Shown here piece by piece: positions 7,822 to 18,838 of a stretch of DNA of 64,000 nt (position 1 is its first letter; each line of letters opens with the position of its first letter). Both the position numbers and the translations under genes were made by a program. The stretch is from Candidatus Rokuibacteriota bacterium (lineage in GTDB: Bacteria; Methylomirabilota; Methylomirabilia; Rokubacteriales; CSP1-6), in assembly GCA_016866775.1 (NCBI GenBank), contig VGLJ01000013.1, forward strand, positions 1-64,000, read 5' to 3'. Below the pieces are notes generated by a model. It was not told the DNA's origin, ran no database searches, and saw only the letters and a program-made list of their open reading frames with translations.

Positions 7822-9534
7822 ATGGCTTTCGACCTGGTGATCAAGAACGGCGTGGTGATCGACGGCTCCGGTCTGCCCCGCTTCCGCGCCGACGTCGGAG
7901 TGAAGAACGGGCGCATCGCCTCGATCGGCCGCATCCGCGAGAGCGCGCGCGAGACGCTGGACGCAGAGGGCCACGTGGTCGCGCCGGGCATCATCGACGG
8001 CCACACCCACATGGACGCGCAGATCTTCTGGGATCCGCTCGGGACCTGCTCGTGCTGGCACGGCGTGACGAGCGTCGTCATGGGCAACTGCGGCTTCACG
8101 CTCGCGCCGTGCGCCGAGAAGGACAAGGCGATGGTGATCCGGAACCTCCAGCGGGCCGAGGACATCTCGCCCGAGGCGATGGAGGCCGGCATCACGTGGA
8201 AGTGGACGACCTTCCGCGAGTGGCTCGACGTCCTCGACGGCCTGCCGAAGGGCATCAACTACTCGGGCTACCTCGGCCACTCCGCGCTCCGAACGTACGT
8301 CATGGGCGAGCGCGCGTTCGACGAGCAGGCCAGTGACGACGACATGCGGCGCATGGAAGCCGAGCTGCGCGACGGCCTGCAGGCCGGCGCGCTCGGCTTC
8401 ACGACGTCGCGCTCGCCGAGCCACGAGACGCCGGACCGCCGTCCCGTCGCCAGCCGCGTCGCCAGCTGGGAAGAGGTGCGCCGGCTCGTCAACGTGATGG
8501 GGGAGATGAACGCCGGCATCTTCGAGTTGGCGGGCGAGAACACCGACCGCGCCCTCGGCTACGAGGACGCGCGCGCCGACTATCACCGCCGGCTCAAGGC
8601 GCTCGCCGTCGAGAGCGGCCGGCCGGTCACGTTCGGCCTGTTCAGCCGCAAGGACGCGCCCGGCGTCTACAAGGACTACGTGAAGCTGCTCGACGACACG
8701 GCGGCCGCGGGCGGCCGGATGTTCGCGCAGGTCCACAGCCGCGCGCTCTCCGCGATCATGTCGTTCAAGACGCAGACGCCGTTCGACAAGCTCCCCGTGT
8801 GGAAGGAGCTGCGCAAGCTGCCGCTCGCCGAGCAGAAGGCGAAGTTCCAGGACCCGGAGATGCGCGCGAAGCTCGTCGAGGCCGCGGGCGCGAAAGTCGA
8901 GAACCGGTCGCTCGGGACCGAGGCGCGGCCCGGCGCCTACGAGAAGCTCCTGATCCTCGACGACGTCCACGGCATCCATCGCTCCGTGGTCGAGGTCGCG
9001 AAGCAGCGCAACATCCATCCGGTCGAGCTCATGATGGATCTCGCGATCGAGCGCGACATGAACGTGTTCTTCTTCCACCCGATCGCGAACGAGGACCAGG
9101 ACATCGCGCTCGAGCTGATGAAGCTGCCGCGCGCGGTGGTGACGTTCTCCGACTCCGGCGCGCACGTCTCGCAGCTCATGGACAGCTCGCTGCAGACGCA
9201 CCTGCTCGCGTACTGGGTGCGCGAGCGGCAAGCGTTCACGCTGGAAGAGGCGGTGCGGATGCTGACGCTCGTGCCCGCGACCCAGTGGGGCTTCCACGAC
9301 CGCGGCCTGCTCCGCGTGGGCATGGCGGCCGACGTCATGGTGTTCGACCCGGACACCATCGCGGCCGAGATGCCCGAAGTCGTCCACGACCTGCCGGCCG
9401 GCGCCAAGCGGCTCATCCAGAAGACGCGCGGCATCGCCGCCACGGTCGTCAACGGGGAAGTCCTGCTGAAGAACGGCAAGCACACCGGCGCGCTCCCGGG
9501 CCGGCTGCTGCGGGGTCCGCTGGCCGTGCGATAG
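7822..9534 (+). CDS. N-acyl-D-amino-acid deacylase-like amidohydrolase
   Basis: A 570-residue amidohydrolase of the D-aminoacylase/dihydropyrimidinase type. The N-terminal beta-sandwich segment FDLVIKNGVVIDGSGLPRFR is followed by GIIDGHTHMDAQ with the HxH zinc ligands, the Cys of GNCGFTLAPC that bridges zinc in D-aminoacylases, VHSRALS, and FSDSGAHVSQ with the catalytic Asp. The C-terminal sandwich ends at ATVVNGEVLLKNGK. ATG 7822 is favoured over an earlier in-frame ATG because GGAGG lies 8 nt upstream. Relatives hydrolyse N-acyl-D-amino acids, but many environmental members have unknown substrates. It follows the HEAT-repeat gene by 55 bp and may be co-transcribed. Confidence 0.85.
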   Translation: MAFDLVIKNGVVIDGSGLPRFRADVGVKNGRIASIGRIRESARETLDAEGHVVAPGIIDGHTHMDAQIFWDPLGTCSCWHGVTSVVMGNCGFTLAPCAEKDKAMVIRNLQRAEDISPEAMEAGITWKWTTFREWLDVLDGLPKGINYSGYLGHSALRTYVMGERAFDEQASDDDMRRMEAELRDGLQAGALGFTTSRSPSHETPDRRPVASRVASWEEVRRLVNVMGEMNAGIFELAGENTDRALGYEDARADYHRRLKALAVESGRPVTFGLFSRKDAPGVYKDYVKLLDDTAAAGGRMFAQVHSRALSAIMSFKTQTPFDKLPVWKELRKLPLAEQKAKFQDPEMRAKLVEAAGAKVENRSLGTEARPGAYEKLLILDDVHGIHRSVVEVAKQRNIHPVELMMDLAIERDMNVFFFHPIANEDQDIALELMKLPRAVVTFSDSGAHVSQLMDSSLQTHLLAYWVRERQAFTLEEAVRMLTLVPATQWGFHDRGLLRVGMAADVMVFDPDTIAAEMPEVVHDLPAGAKRLIQKTRGIAATVVNGEVLLKNGKHTGALPGRLLRGPLAVR

Positions 9535-9585
9535 CCTAGATGCCGGTCGGACGGCACTCGCGAAGCGGCACGGCTCCGCCGGGCC

Positions 9586-9630
9586 GCGGAGCGTGGGGGG
9601 TTTGGGGGGTGCGTCTCGCACCCCCCATGT
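9586..9630. repeat. Dispersed G6/C6 hairpin repeat, copy 1
   Basis: The sequence GGAGCG-N-GGGGGG-N-TTGGGGGG-N-GCGTCTCGCACCCCCCATGT recurs at 31729-31769. Within it GGGGGGTGCG (9604-9613) pairs perfectly with CGCACCCCCC (9617-9626) around a TCT loop. A second hairpin, GCTCCGC/GCGGAGC, precedes it at 9573-9593. It lies just after the stop of the amidohydrolase, so it may act as a terminator, although it has no T tract. It could also be a small repeated extragenic element. Confidence 0.6.
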
Positions 9631-9657
9631 TTCTCAAGTTTGCGGAGGTCGCGGCCG

Positions 9658-9837
9658 ATGGGCTTCGGAGAGGGGCTCCGAATGACCCGTTGGCCGCGAC
9701 TTTTTGTTTCAGCGCTCTGGGCAGACGAGCCCACCGCCCAGGAGGCCGCGCTCATCGCGGCCTTCGCCATCGTGGTTCCGTTCGGCTGGCTGGTGCTCCT
9801 CGTCCGCCCGATCCGCCGCCTGCTCCGCTCCCGCTGA
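9658..9837 (+). CDS. Small single-pass membrane protein
   Basis: A 59-residue frame from ATG 9658 with GGAGG at 9644-9648. The product has a polar start (MGFGEGLRMTRWPRLF) and one membrane helix (ALIAAFAIVVPFGWLVLLV). It ends in a basic tail (RPIRRLLRSR), suggesting an N-out, C-in topology. No family is recognised. It stands alone between the dispersed repeat and the coiled-coil gene. Confidence 0.4.
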   Translation: MGFGEGLRMTRWPRLFVSALWADEPTAQEAALIAAFAIVVPFGWLVLLVRPIRRLLRSR

Positions 9838-9910
9838 TCTGCCTCCGTCTGTATCGCGCCACTGTATCGAGTCCGTCACATTGACGGTTCGTGAAGACCG
9901 TCGTTAAGGT

Positions 9911-10408
9911 GTGGACGTGGTGGCCGACGCGAGCGCGCCGAACCTCGACCCCGGGATCCGACTGATCCTCGAAGAGATCCGCGACTTGCGGATCGAGATG
10001 CGTGAGGATCGCCGCCACGCCGACGCTGCGGCCGAGGCCGATCGGCGGCAAGCGGCCGAGGATCGGCGCCGCGCCGACGCGGTGGCCGAGGAGGATCGGC
10101 GGCAGGCGGCCGAAGACCGCCGGCAAGCGGCGGAGGACCGCCGGCAATCGGACGAGCGATTCGAGCAGGCCATGGCGGCCACGCGGGCTGCGTGGGCCGA
10201 CCTCCGCACCGTCGGCCAGGCCATCGTCAAGACACTGAACCGGCACACGCGGCTGCTCGAGAACCAAACACGCGTGCTCGAAAGCCACTCCCGCGTGCTC
10301 GAGAACCAGTCGCGCCTGCTCGAGAACCAGTCACGCCTGCTCGAGAGCATCGACCGCAAGCTCGGCGTGCGAGGCGACGGCGGCCGGGAAGGTGACGGAC
10401 GCGGCTAG
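9911..10408 (+). CDS. Coiled-coil repeat protein
   Basis: A 165-residue, highly charged protein that is almost entirely coiled coil. The first half repeats EDRRQAAEDRR-type units (about residues 35-80). The second half repeats LLENQSRVLES-like units (about residues 115-150), reflected in tandem DNA repeats around 10020-10340. It has no membrane segment or enzyme motif. Starts at GTG 9911, 9917 or 9920 cannot be separated. Repeat number may vary between strains. A structural or scaffolding role is only a guess. Confidence 0.55.
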   Translation: MDVVADASAPNLDPGIRLILEEIRDLRIEMREDRRHADAAAEADRRQAAEDRRRADAVAEEDRRQAAEDRRQAAEDRRQSDERFEQAMAATRAAWADLRTVGQAIVKTLNRHTRLLENQTRVLESHSRVLENQSRLLENQSRLLESIDRKLGVRGDGGREGDGRG

Positions 10409-10419
10409 CAGCGCGTCCG
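10396..10419. terminator. Hairpin between convergent genes
   Basis: CGGACGCG (10396-10403) pairs with CGCGTCCG (10412-10419) around the loop GCTAGCAG. It lies between the stops of the convergent coiled-coil and metallo-beta-lactamase genes. It could serve both, although no T tract follows. Confidence 0.4.
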
Positions 10420-10432
10420 CCACGCACGCGGC

Positions 10433-11191
10433 TCAGGCGATCTTCACGATCCCGGGCTCGACGACCTTGAAACGGTCCGCCACCAGCGGATCGTGGCCCG
10501 CGACGATCAGCTTCTCCTTGCCCGCGAGCTCGTGGATCCGGTCGAAGCCCGCGAGCATCTCGGGCAGGCTCGTGATGATCTGGGTCGGCTGCCCCGTCTC
10601 CACGTTGCGGTAGAAGTGCGAGGCATCGGATGTCAGCACGACCGTGCCGCTGTTCGTCTTCACGCTGACGATCTGCAGCCCGGCGGTGTGACCGCCGACG
10701 CGATGCACGGTGATGCCCGGCAGCACTTCACGGTCGCCCTCGACGATCTTCAGCTTGCCGCCGTAGTTCAGCGGGACCACGCGCGCGAGCTGCTCGACGT
10801 TCGCCGAGCCGCTGAACGCGCTCCGGCCCGCGTACGGTCCCGTCCAGAACGCGACCTCGTCCTTCTGCACCCAGTACTCGGCGTTCGGGAAGAGGCTGTG
10901 CCCGGCCCAGTGGTCGTAGTGCAGATGGCTGATGAGCGCCATCTTGATGCCGGCCGCCTTCACGCCGGCGACGCGCTCGACGACCGCGGACGGCCGCACG
11001 TAGTTGCGGATGCCGCGCTTCTCCGCGTCGTCCTCGAGGAATCCGGTGTCGACGAGCACGGGCTGCGGGCCGCCGAGGATGAGCCACACGAAGTAGTGGA
11101 GCGTGAGCGGCGCGTGCTCCTCGTCGCGATAGAAGAACTGGCAGGTCTTGGTGTCGCGTTCGCCGTACTTCAGCGCGTAGATCTCGTACAT
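10433..11191 (-). CDS. Metallo-beta-lactamase fold hydrolase, lactonase-like
   Basis: A 252-residue MBL-fold enzyme. The dinuclear zinc motif HLHYDH is at residues 89-94, with the additional ligands GGHTAGLQ, TSDASHF and AGHDP in the expected order. Length and the N-terminal MYEIYALKYGERD resemble N-acyl-homoserine lactonases of the AttM/AiiA group, so quorum quenching or another lactone hydrolysis is plausible but not proven. ATG 11191 has GGAGG 8 nt upstream. There is no signal peptide. The gene is divergent from the sensor-kinase gene by 48 bp. Confidence 0.82.
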   Translation of the reverse strand: MYEIYALKYGERDTKTCQFFYRDEEHAPLTLHYFVWLILGGPQPVLVDTGFLEDDAEKRGIRNYVRPSAVVERVAGVKAAGIKMALISHLHYDHWAGHSLFPNAEYWVQKDEVAFWTGPYAGRSAFSGSANVEQLARVVPLNYGGKLKIVEGDREVLPGITVHRVGGHTAGLQIVSVKTNSGTVVLTSDASHFYRNVETGQPTQIITSLPEMLAGFDRIHELAGKEKLIVAGHDPLVADRFKVVEPGIVKIA

Positions 11192-11239
11192 GGACGCCAC
11201 CTCCGTGGCGATGGAGTGTACTACTCTACGGACGCCGTC

Positions 11240-13584
<2,345 letters not shown>

Positions 13585-13614
13585 CGCTCGCCGCGGCGTG
13601 TACACTGCTCGACC

Positions 13615-14079
13615 ATGAACTCACGCGATCCGGAGATCGTGCCCCGCACGCCGCGGGAAGGGCAGGAGCAGGGTCAGGAGTTCATCCAGCAACCCGCGAA
13701 GCTCATCCGGATCGGCTCCATGGTCAAGGAGCTGCTGGGCGAGGCGCGCCAGTCGCCGCTCGACGAGGCCGGGCGCAAGCGGCTCAAGGAGATTCACGAG
13801 CGCGCGATCGCGGCGCTGCGGGAGACGCTGTCGGAGGAGCTCCAGCAGGAGCTGGAGACGCTGTCGTTGCCGCTCGACAGCACGCCGAGCCAGTCGGAGA
13901 TCCGGATCGCGCAGGCCCAGCTCGTCGGGTGGCTCGAGGGCCTCTTCCAGGGCATCCAGGCCGCGCTCTTCTCGCAGCAGATGGCCGCGCGCGCGCAGAT
14001 GGAGCAGATGCGCCAGCGCGGGCTGCCGCCCGGTCCCGGCGAGGACGACGGGCGGCGCACGCCCGGCCACTACCTCTGA
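13615..14079 (+). CDS. Bacterial proteasome activator, Bpa/PafE family
   Basis: A 154-residue helical protein with a conserved central four-helix-type core (QPAKLIRIGSMVKELLGEAR, then LSEELQQELETLSLPL and AQAQLVGWLEGLFQGIQAAL) and a flexible tail ending GHYL. Mycobacterial Bpa/PafE forms an ATP-independent dodecameric ring. It docks on the 20S proteasome through a C-terminal GQYL motif and feeds it unfolded substrates. The GHYL terminus here keeps the Tyr-Leu dock, so a proteasome is likely encoded elsewhere in the genome. It sits 30 bp behind the sensor-kinase gene. The family is best known from Actinobacteria. Confidence 0.82.
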   Translation: MNSRDPEIVPRTPREGQEQGQEFIQQPAKLIRIGSMVKELLGEARQSPLDEAGRKRLKEIHERAIAALRETLSEELQQELETLSLPLDSTPSQSEIRIAQAQLVGWLEGLFQGIQAALFSQQMAARAQMEQMRQRGLPPGPGEDDGRRTPGHYL

Positions 14080-14085
14080 TCGCGA

Positions 14086-14751
14086 TCAGCCCTCGAGCGT
14101 CTTGACGTAGACCCCGGGCGAGCCGGGCGCGTGCGTCATGTGCCCGCGCATCGTCGCGCTGATCGGCACCGCGTTCTGCTGCGTCTTCCACGCGTCGCTC
14201 TCCGAGACCTTCGGGTGCTCGAACTCGTAGAACGTCATGTACGCCGGCTCGCCCACGACGGCGCGGTAGCGGCGGCCGCGGATGACGCCGGGGACCTTCT
14301 CGTAGTTCGGCACGTAGATCGTGCTGTACCACTCGTTCCACTCGCGATCGACGGTCGCCGGCACGCCCATGCGCCCGATCTGCAGCGCCGGCGCCATCCC
14401 GCGCGGCGCGTCGGCCGGGTTCGGCGATTTCGGGTGGATCAGCGTGTAGATGTTGCGGATGAACGTCGTCGCGATCGCGTTCGGCCCGATCTTCTTCGTC
14501 CACGGCGTCGGATTGTTCGAGACCTTCTTGTAGGCCTCGCTCTCCATCACCCCGGCGTTCTCGAGCTCGTAGACGGCGAGGTGCTTCGGGCCGCCCTTCA
14601 CCGCTTCGTAGCGCGCGGCGCTGAGGAAGCCGGGAATGCTCAGGCGCTCCGCGATGTGCTCCTCGTTGTACCAGCGGTTGAACTCGGCTTCCTTGTCCGC
14701 GGGGACGTCGCACCACACCATGAGGAGTCCGGCGCCCTTCTTGTTCGCCAT
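14086..14751 (-). CDS. DUF4286/EthD-like dimeric alpha-beta barrel protein
   Basis: A 221-residue protein made of two ferredoxin-like halves: LMVWCDVPADKEAEFNRWYN near the start and the related VPATVDREWNEWYSTIYVPN near the middle. Such tandem dimeric alpha/beta-barrel proteins often accompany small-molecule monooxygenase pathways. ATG 14751 with GAGG 7 nt upstream is preferred over a longer in-frame start. It is the last gene of a three-gene minus-strand operon with a luciferase-like oxidoreductase and an alpha/beta hydrolase. Its own reaction is unknown. Confidence 0.7.
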   Translation of the reverse strand: MANKKGAGLLMVWCDVPADKEAEFNRWYNEEHIAERLSIPGFLSAARYEAVKGGPKHLAVYELENAGVMESEAYKKVSNNPTPWTKKIGPNAIATTFIRNIYTLIHPKSPNPADAPRGMAPALQIGRMGVPATVDREWNEWYSTIYVPNYEKVPGVIRGRRYRAVVGEPAYMTFYEFEHPKVSESDAWKTQQNAVPISATMRGHMTHAPGSPGVYVKTLEG

Positions 14752-14752
14752 C

Positions 14753-15985
14753 TCACACCTCGCCTGCCGGCCGCGCCGGCGCGGGAAACGCTCGACTGGT
14801 CGGGGCATTCGCTTCGAACGGGCTCCACAGCCCGAGCTCCTTGCCGATCTCGCGGACGGCCGGGAGCACTTCCTCGCCGAGCAGCCGGATGCACGTGCGC
14901 GTGTCCTGCGCGCTCACGAACCCGTCGTTCGCCCAGAATCCGATGATCGACGGCCGTGTCTCCTCGAGCAGGCGGCGGAGCTTCGGAATGACGCTCTTCG
15001 GCGTGCCCGCGATGATCTGCTGATTCTTGAGCTGGTCTTCGAAGGCGGCGCCGCGCGGGTTGGAGCGGCGACCCACCGCGTACTCCACGAAGGCCTTGCG
15101 CATCGCCGGAGAGAAGTAGCCGGACGGGCTCGACCACACCGGATGCGCGAGGCCCGTGAACTCGCCCTGCATCCACATGAACTGCCGGGCGTTGGCCAGG
15201 GCCTTCTCCTCGGTCTCGGCGACGTGCATCCGCTGCAGATAGCCGCGGAACTCCGGGCCGCCGCTGTGACCGTTCTCGGCCGCCACCTTGTCGTAGAGCT
15301 CCCAGATCTTCTTGGTCGCTTCGATCTCGGTCGACAGCGCGATGTACGGATAGCCGACCTTCGCCGCCCAGATGATCGTCTCCTTCGAGAGCACGCCGGG
15401 GATCCACACGCGCGGATGCGGCTTCTGCAGCGGCACCGCCCACGGGTTGATCACGCGATGGTGGTAGTGAGTGCCCTCGAAGCGGAACGGCCCGGTCTCG
15501 GTCCAGGCCTTGATGATCACCTCGTGCGCTTCCTCGAAGCGCTCGCGGTTGTACGCCGGGTTCACGCCGGTGGCGAGCTGCTCCTGGCCGCCGCCGCGCA
15601 CGAAGCCGGAGACCAGCCGGCCCTTCGACACCATGTCGATCATCGCCAGCTCTTCGGCGAGCCGCAGCGGATCTTCGGCGAGCGGCAGGGGGTTGCCGAG
15701 CAGCACGATCTTCACGCGCTTCGTCATCGCGGCGAGGATCGAGGCGAAGACGTTGCACTTGGCCTGCATGCAGAACGGCGCGTTGTGGTGCTCGTTCAGC
15801 ATGATCCCGTCGAAGCCGACCTCTTCCGCGAGCTTGTACTGCTCGAGGTACTCGTTGTAGAGGCGGCTGCCGGCGACGGGGTCGAAGTACTTGTTCGAGA
15901 ACATCAGCGCGGTGGCGCCGAAGTCGAGACCGGCCTTCTCGTCGTACGCCGACATCGGCTGCTCGGTGAAGTACATCAGGTGCAT
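14753..15985 (-). CDS. LLM class flavin-dependent oxidoreductase (luciferase-like)
   Basis: A 410-residue bacterial-luciferase-like TIM barrel. Landmarks are the N-terminal MHLMYFTEQP, EEVGFDGIMLNEHHN with the family His, LAEELAMIDMVSKGRLVSGF and the KPHPRVWIPG segment. These enzymes use FMNH2 or F420 to oxygenate or reduce organic substrates. The start is ATG 15985. It is coupled to the hydrolase (stop 15989) upstream and the DUF4286 gene downstream, a layout suggesting oxygenation followed by hydrolysis. A paralogous oxidoreductase/hydrolase pair lies at 45505-47549. Confidence 0.85.
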   Translation of the reverse strand: MHLMYFTEQPMSAYDEKAGLDFGATALMFSNKYFDPVAGSRLYNEYLEQYKLAEEVGFDGIMLNEHHNAPFCMQAKCNVFASILAAMTKRVKIVLLGNPLPLAEDPLRLAEELAMIDMVSKGRLVSGFVRGGGQEQLATGVNPAYNRERFEEAHEVIIKAWTETGPFRFEGTHYHHRVINPWAVPLQKPHPRVWIPGVLSKETIIWAAKVGYPYIALSTEIEATKKIWELYDKVAAENGHSGGPEFRGYLQRMHVAETEEKALANARQFMWMQGEFTGLAHPVWSSPSGYFSPAMRKAFVEYAVGRRSNPRGAAFEDQLKNQQIIAGTPKSVIPKLRRLLEETRPSIIGFWANDGFVSAQDTRTCIRLLGEEVLPAVREIGKELGLWSPFEANAPTSRAFPAPARPAGEV

Positions 15986-15988
15986 GTC

Positions 15989-16762
15989 TCAGGCTCCTTT
16001 GATCAGGCGGACGAGCACATCGGGCTTCTCCATCTCCACGTAGTGGCCGGCGCCGTCGATGACCTCGAGCGTCGCGTTGCGGAGCGCCTTGGCGTAGCGC
16101 TCGCCGCACTCGAGCGGCACGACCCTGTCCTCGCGGCCCCACACGACGAGCGTGGGCGTCGCGACGTCGCCGAGCAGGTGCGGGAGGGTCGGGCTGTACA
16201 TGTACGGCTTCCACGCGATGCGGAACGTCATCTCGCGATTGAGATCGAGCTGCTCGAGGCGCTCGGTCGGGATGTGCGCGCCGTAGTACCGCTCGAACAC
16301 GGCCTCGTCGGCGAAGCCGAGCCGGACGTACGCGATGTACGACAGCAGCGCCTGATCCGCGATGTCGGCGCGCTCCGGCTTGAGGCCCATCGCGCCGACG
16401 AGCACGAGCTTCCTGAAGCCGCGGGGCGCCATCGTCGCCATCTCGGCCGCGATCCAGCCGCCGAACCCGAGCCCGACCACGGTGAGATCGCGGAGCTGCG
16501 TCTCCGCGATCAGCGCCTGGTAGATCACCGCGATGTCGCGGACGTTCCGCATCCAGGACGGGCGCTCCGAGCCGTCATAGCCGGGATGCGACGGCACGAG
16601 CACCGTGTGCGTCCGCGCGAGCGCGTCGTAGAAGGGCAGGCGCTCGAGCGTGCCGATGTCGTGGTGGAGGATCAGGAGCGGCGTTCCGGATCCGGAACGC
16701 CGGAGCTGCAGGGGGCCGCTCGCGAGGGGAAGGGTCTCGGACGTCCAGACGATGTCAGCCAT
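15989..16762 (-). CDS. Alpha/beta hydrolase fold protein lacking the nucleophile Ser
   Basis: A 257-residue alpha/beta hydrolase. The acid (WGREDRVVP) and His (DGAGHYVEMEKP) of the triad are present. The nucleophile elbow reads G97-L-G99-F-G101, so Gly stands where Ser is expected. The oxyanion region HHDIGTL is also unusual. Related proteins without the nucleophile act as cofactor-less oxygenases or lyases, or are inactive. The paralogue at 46767-47549 keeps GHSMGG. ATG 16762 overlaps the stop of the sensor-kinase gene by 8 bp, and the gene leads the luciferase-like operon. Confidence 0.78.
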   Translation of the reverse strand: MADIVWTSETLPLASGPLQLRRSGSGTPLLILHHDIGTLERLPFYDALARTHTVLVPSHPGYDGSERPSWMRNVRDIAVIYQALIAETQLRDLTVVGLGFGGWIAAEMATMAPRGFRKLVLVGAMGLKPERADIADQALLSYIAYVRLGFADEAVFERYYGAHIPTERLEQLDLNREMTFRIAWKPYMYSPTLPHLLGDVATPTLVVWGREDRVVPLECGERYAKALRNATLEVIDGAGHYVEMEKPDVLVRLIKGA

Positions 16763-18111
16763 GGGGCACAGTGTATCCCGGAATCGTCAGGACGACGCGG
16801 CAGCCCGGCGGTCCGTCGATCGTGATCGTGCCGCCGTGCATCTCGACGATGCGCCTGGCGATCGTCAGCCCCAGGCCGACGCCGCGTCGCGCGTCGTCGC
16901 CGGTCGCGGTCGCGGCGGCGGCGCCGCGATAGAACGGCGCGAACACCTTCTCGCGATCGGCGACGTCGATCCCGCGGCCCTCGTCGGCGACGGCGAGCGC
17001 CACGCGATCTCCGGCACGCGCGGCCGACAGCGTGATGGGCGGCGCGCCGTACTTGGCCGCGTTCTCGACCAGGTTCCAGAGCGCGCGGCGGAGCAACCCG
17101 CGATCCGCGGTGACCTCGACGGCGGCGCCGTCGGCGACGCGGACGGGGCACTCCGCGGTGAGCGGGTCGTGACGCGCGCGCTCGGCCACGTCCTGCAGCA
17201 GCGCGCGCGCGTCGAAGCGCGTCGGGCTGGTGGGCAGGCTCCGCGCTTCGAGCCGCGCCGTGGTCAGCACGTCGTCGATGAGGCGATCGAGCTCGGCGAG
17301 GTCGCGCTCGACGTCGCGGAGCCGGCGCTCCGCGTCCTCGGTGCGCGGCAGGAGCTCGAGCGCCACGCGGATGCGCGCGAGCGGCGAGCGCAGCTCGTGC
17401 GAGACGTTCGCGAGCAGCTCCTTCTCGGCGCGCACGAGGCGCTCGACGCGCTCGGCCATCTCGTTGAACGCGCGCGTGAGCTCCGTGATCTCGTCCGCGC
17501 GGCGCGCGTGCGCCGTGTCCGCGGGCGCCCGCGCGGCGAGGTCGCCGCCGCCGAAGCGGCGCACGGCGGCCGTGAGCCGCTCGAGCGGCCGCGAGATGCG
17601 CCGCGCCAGCGGCCGGGTCGCGACGGCGACGACGAGCAGCGCGACCGTCACGAGCGTCAGCGGTCCCCAGACCGCGGGCGGCCCGAAGTGGCGCGGCGCG
17701 GACGCTTCCACGACGCCGACCACGGCGCCCGACGCCGAATCGTGCACGGGCGCGGCGAATCCCGGGGGATGGCGCCGGACCACCACGCCGCCGGCGCGGA
17801 CGTCCGCTTCTTCCCTCGACGTCAGCCGCGGCGCGCGCTCCCCGACGGACGCGATGGTCCGGCCGTCGAGATCGCGCACGCGCACGTCGAGGCGCAGGTC
17901 GGCGCGCAGCTGGCGCAAGCGCTCGGCGAGCGCGCCGGGATCGGCAAACCGCTCCCCGGCGAGCGAGGCGACGTGACGCGTGACGCCGGCGATGATCTCG
18001 TGGCGGAAGCCGTCGCGCGTGGCGAGCGCGACGACCCCCCGCGGTCGTCGCCGCGACCACGAGCAGCACGCCGAGGAAGTGGAGGTAGATGCGCGAATGC
18101 AGGCGCGCCAC
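16755..18111 (-). pseudogene. Envelope-stress sensor histidine kinase, frameshift at a C6 run
   Basis: An inner-membrane kinase of CpxA/RstB type. It has TM1 (YLHFLGVLLVVAA, from GTG 18111), a periplasmic sensor of about 125 residues, TM2 (LTLVTVALLVVAVAT), HAMP, a HisKA domain with SHELRSPLARIRVAL and a HATPase domain (NLVENAAKYGA, DEGRGIDV, GVGLGLTIA). The N-terminal TM1 frame and the rest are offset by one base at a run of six C at 18035-18040. Five would restore the frame into GVVALATRDGF. The start follows the regulator stop by one base. Both a sequencing slip and genuine phase variation are possible. Confidence 0.78.
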
Positions 18112-18112
18112 G

Positions 18113-18817
18113 TCAGTCGCCGTCCCGCGACAGCACGTAGCCGGCGCCGCGCACGGTCTTGATGTAGCGCGGCTCCTTCGGGTCGTCCTCCAGCTTCGCG
18201 CGCAGCTTCGAGACGTGGACGTCGATCGATCGGTCGAACGCCTCGTACTCCGTCCCGCGGAGCGCGTCGAGGAGCTGCTCGCGCGAGAGGACGCGGCCGG
18301 CGGCGCGCGCGAGCGCCGCGAGCAGGTCGAACTCGTACGACGTCAGCATCTGCCGCTTGCCGGCGAGCGTCACCTCGCGCGCCTCGAAATCGATCTCCAG
18401 CCGGCCGGTGCGAAACCGCGCGCCCGCGGCCTGCGCCGTGCGGCCGCGACGCAGCACGGCTCGGATCCGTGCGAGCAGCTCACGCGGATTGAACGGCTTG
18501 GGGAGGTAATCGTCGGCCCCGAGCTCGAGGCCGACGATCCGGTCGACGTCGTCACCGCGCGCGGTCAGCATCACGACGGCGACGGCCGCGAGCTCCGGCG
18601 TCGCCCGGATGCGCCGGCACACCTCGAGGCCGTCGGCGCCGGGGAGCATGACGTCGAGCAGCACCACGTCGAAGCGCCGCTTGCGCAGCGCCGCGAGGCC
18701 GCGCTCCCCGTCGCCGGCGACCGTGACGTCGATCTCGTGGCGGCCGAGATATTCCTTCACCAGCGCGCCGAGACGCGCGTCGTCGTCGATGAGGAGCGCG
18801 GCTATCCGGGACGCCAC
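18113..18817 (-). CDS. OmpR-family response regulator
   Basis: A 234-residue regulator. The N-terminal receiver has the acidic pair in LLIDDDARL, the phosphoacceptor Asp in VVLLDVMLPG (about residue 55) and Lys in DYLPKPFN. A winged-helix DNA-binding domain follows (LTSYEFDLLAAL, REQLLDAL, RSIDVHVSKLRAKL, IKTVRGAGYVL). It is the middle gene of the order Spy-like protein, regulator, kinase on the minus strand, as in Cpx/Zra-type envelope-stress systems. It probably activates the Spy-like gene and its own operon. The start is ATG 18817. Confidence 0.92.
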   Translation of the reverse strand: MASRIAALLIDDDARLGALVKEYLGRHEIDVTVAGDGERGLAALRKRRFDVVLLDVMLPGADGLEVCRRIRATPELAAVAVVMLTARGDDVDRIVGLELGADDYLPKPFNPRELLARIRAVLRRGRTAQAAGARFRTGRLEIDFEAREVTLAGKRQMLTSYEFDLLAALARAAGRVLSREQLLDALRGTEYEAFDRSIDVHVSKLRAKLEDDPKEPRYIKTVRGAGYVLSRDGD

Positions 18818-18838
18818 GCCCCTACGGTATCAGGGGAC

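Noticed and set aside
7741..9621. Minus-strand frame of about 626 codons opposite the D-aminoacylase-like gene
   Set aside because: It is the shadow of a well-supported gene with catalytic motifs and a ribosome-binding site.
10020..10340. Tandem DNA repeats that could suggest a CRISPR or satellite
   Set aside because: The repeats are in frame, have no spacers and encode heptad-like coiled-coil units.
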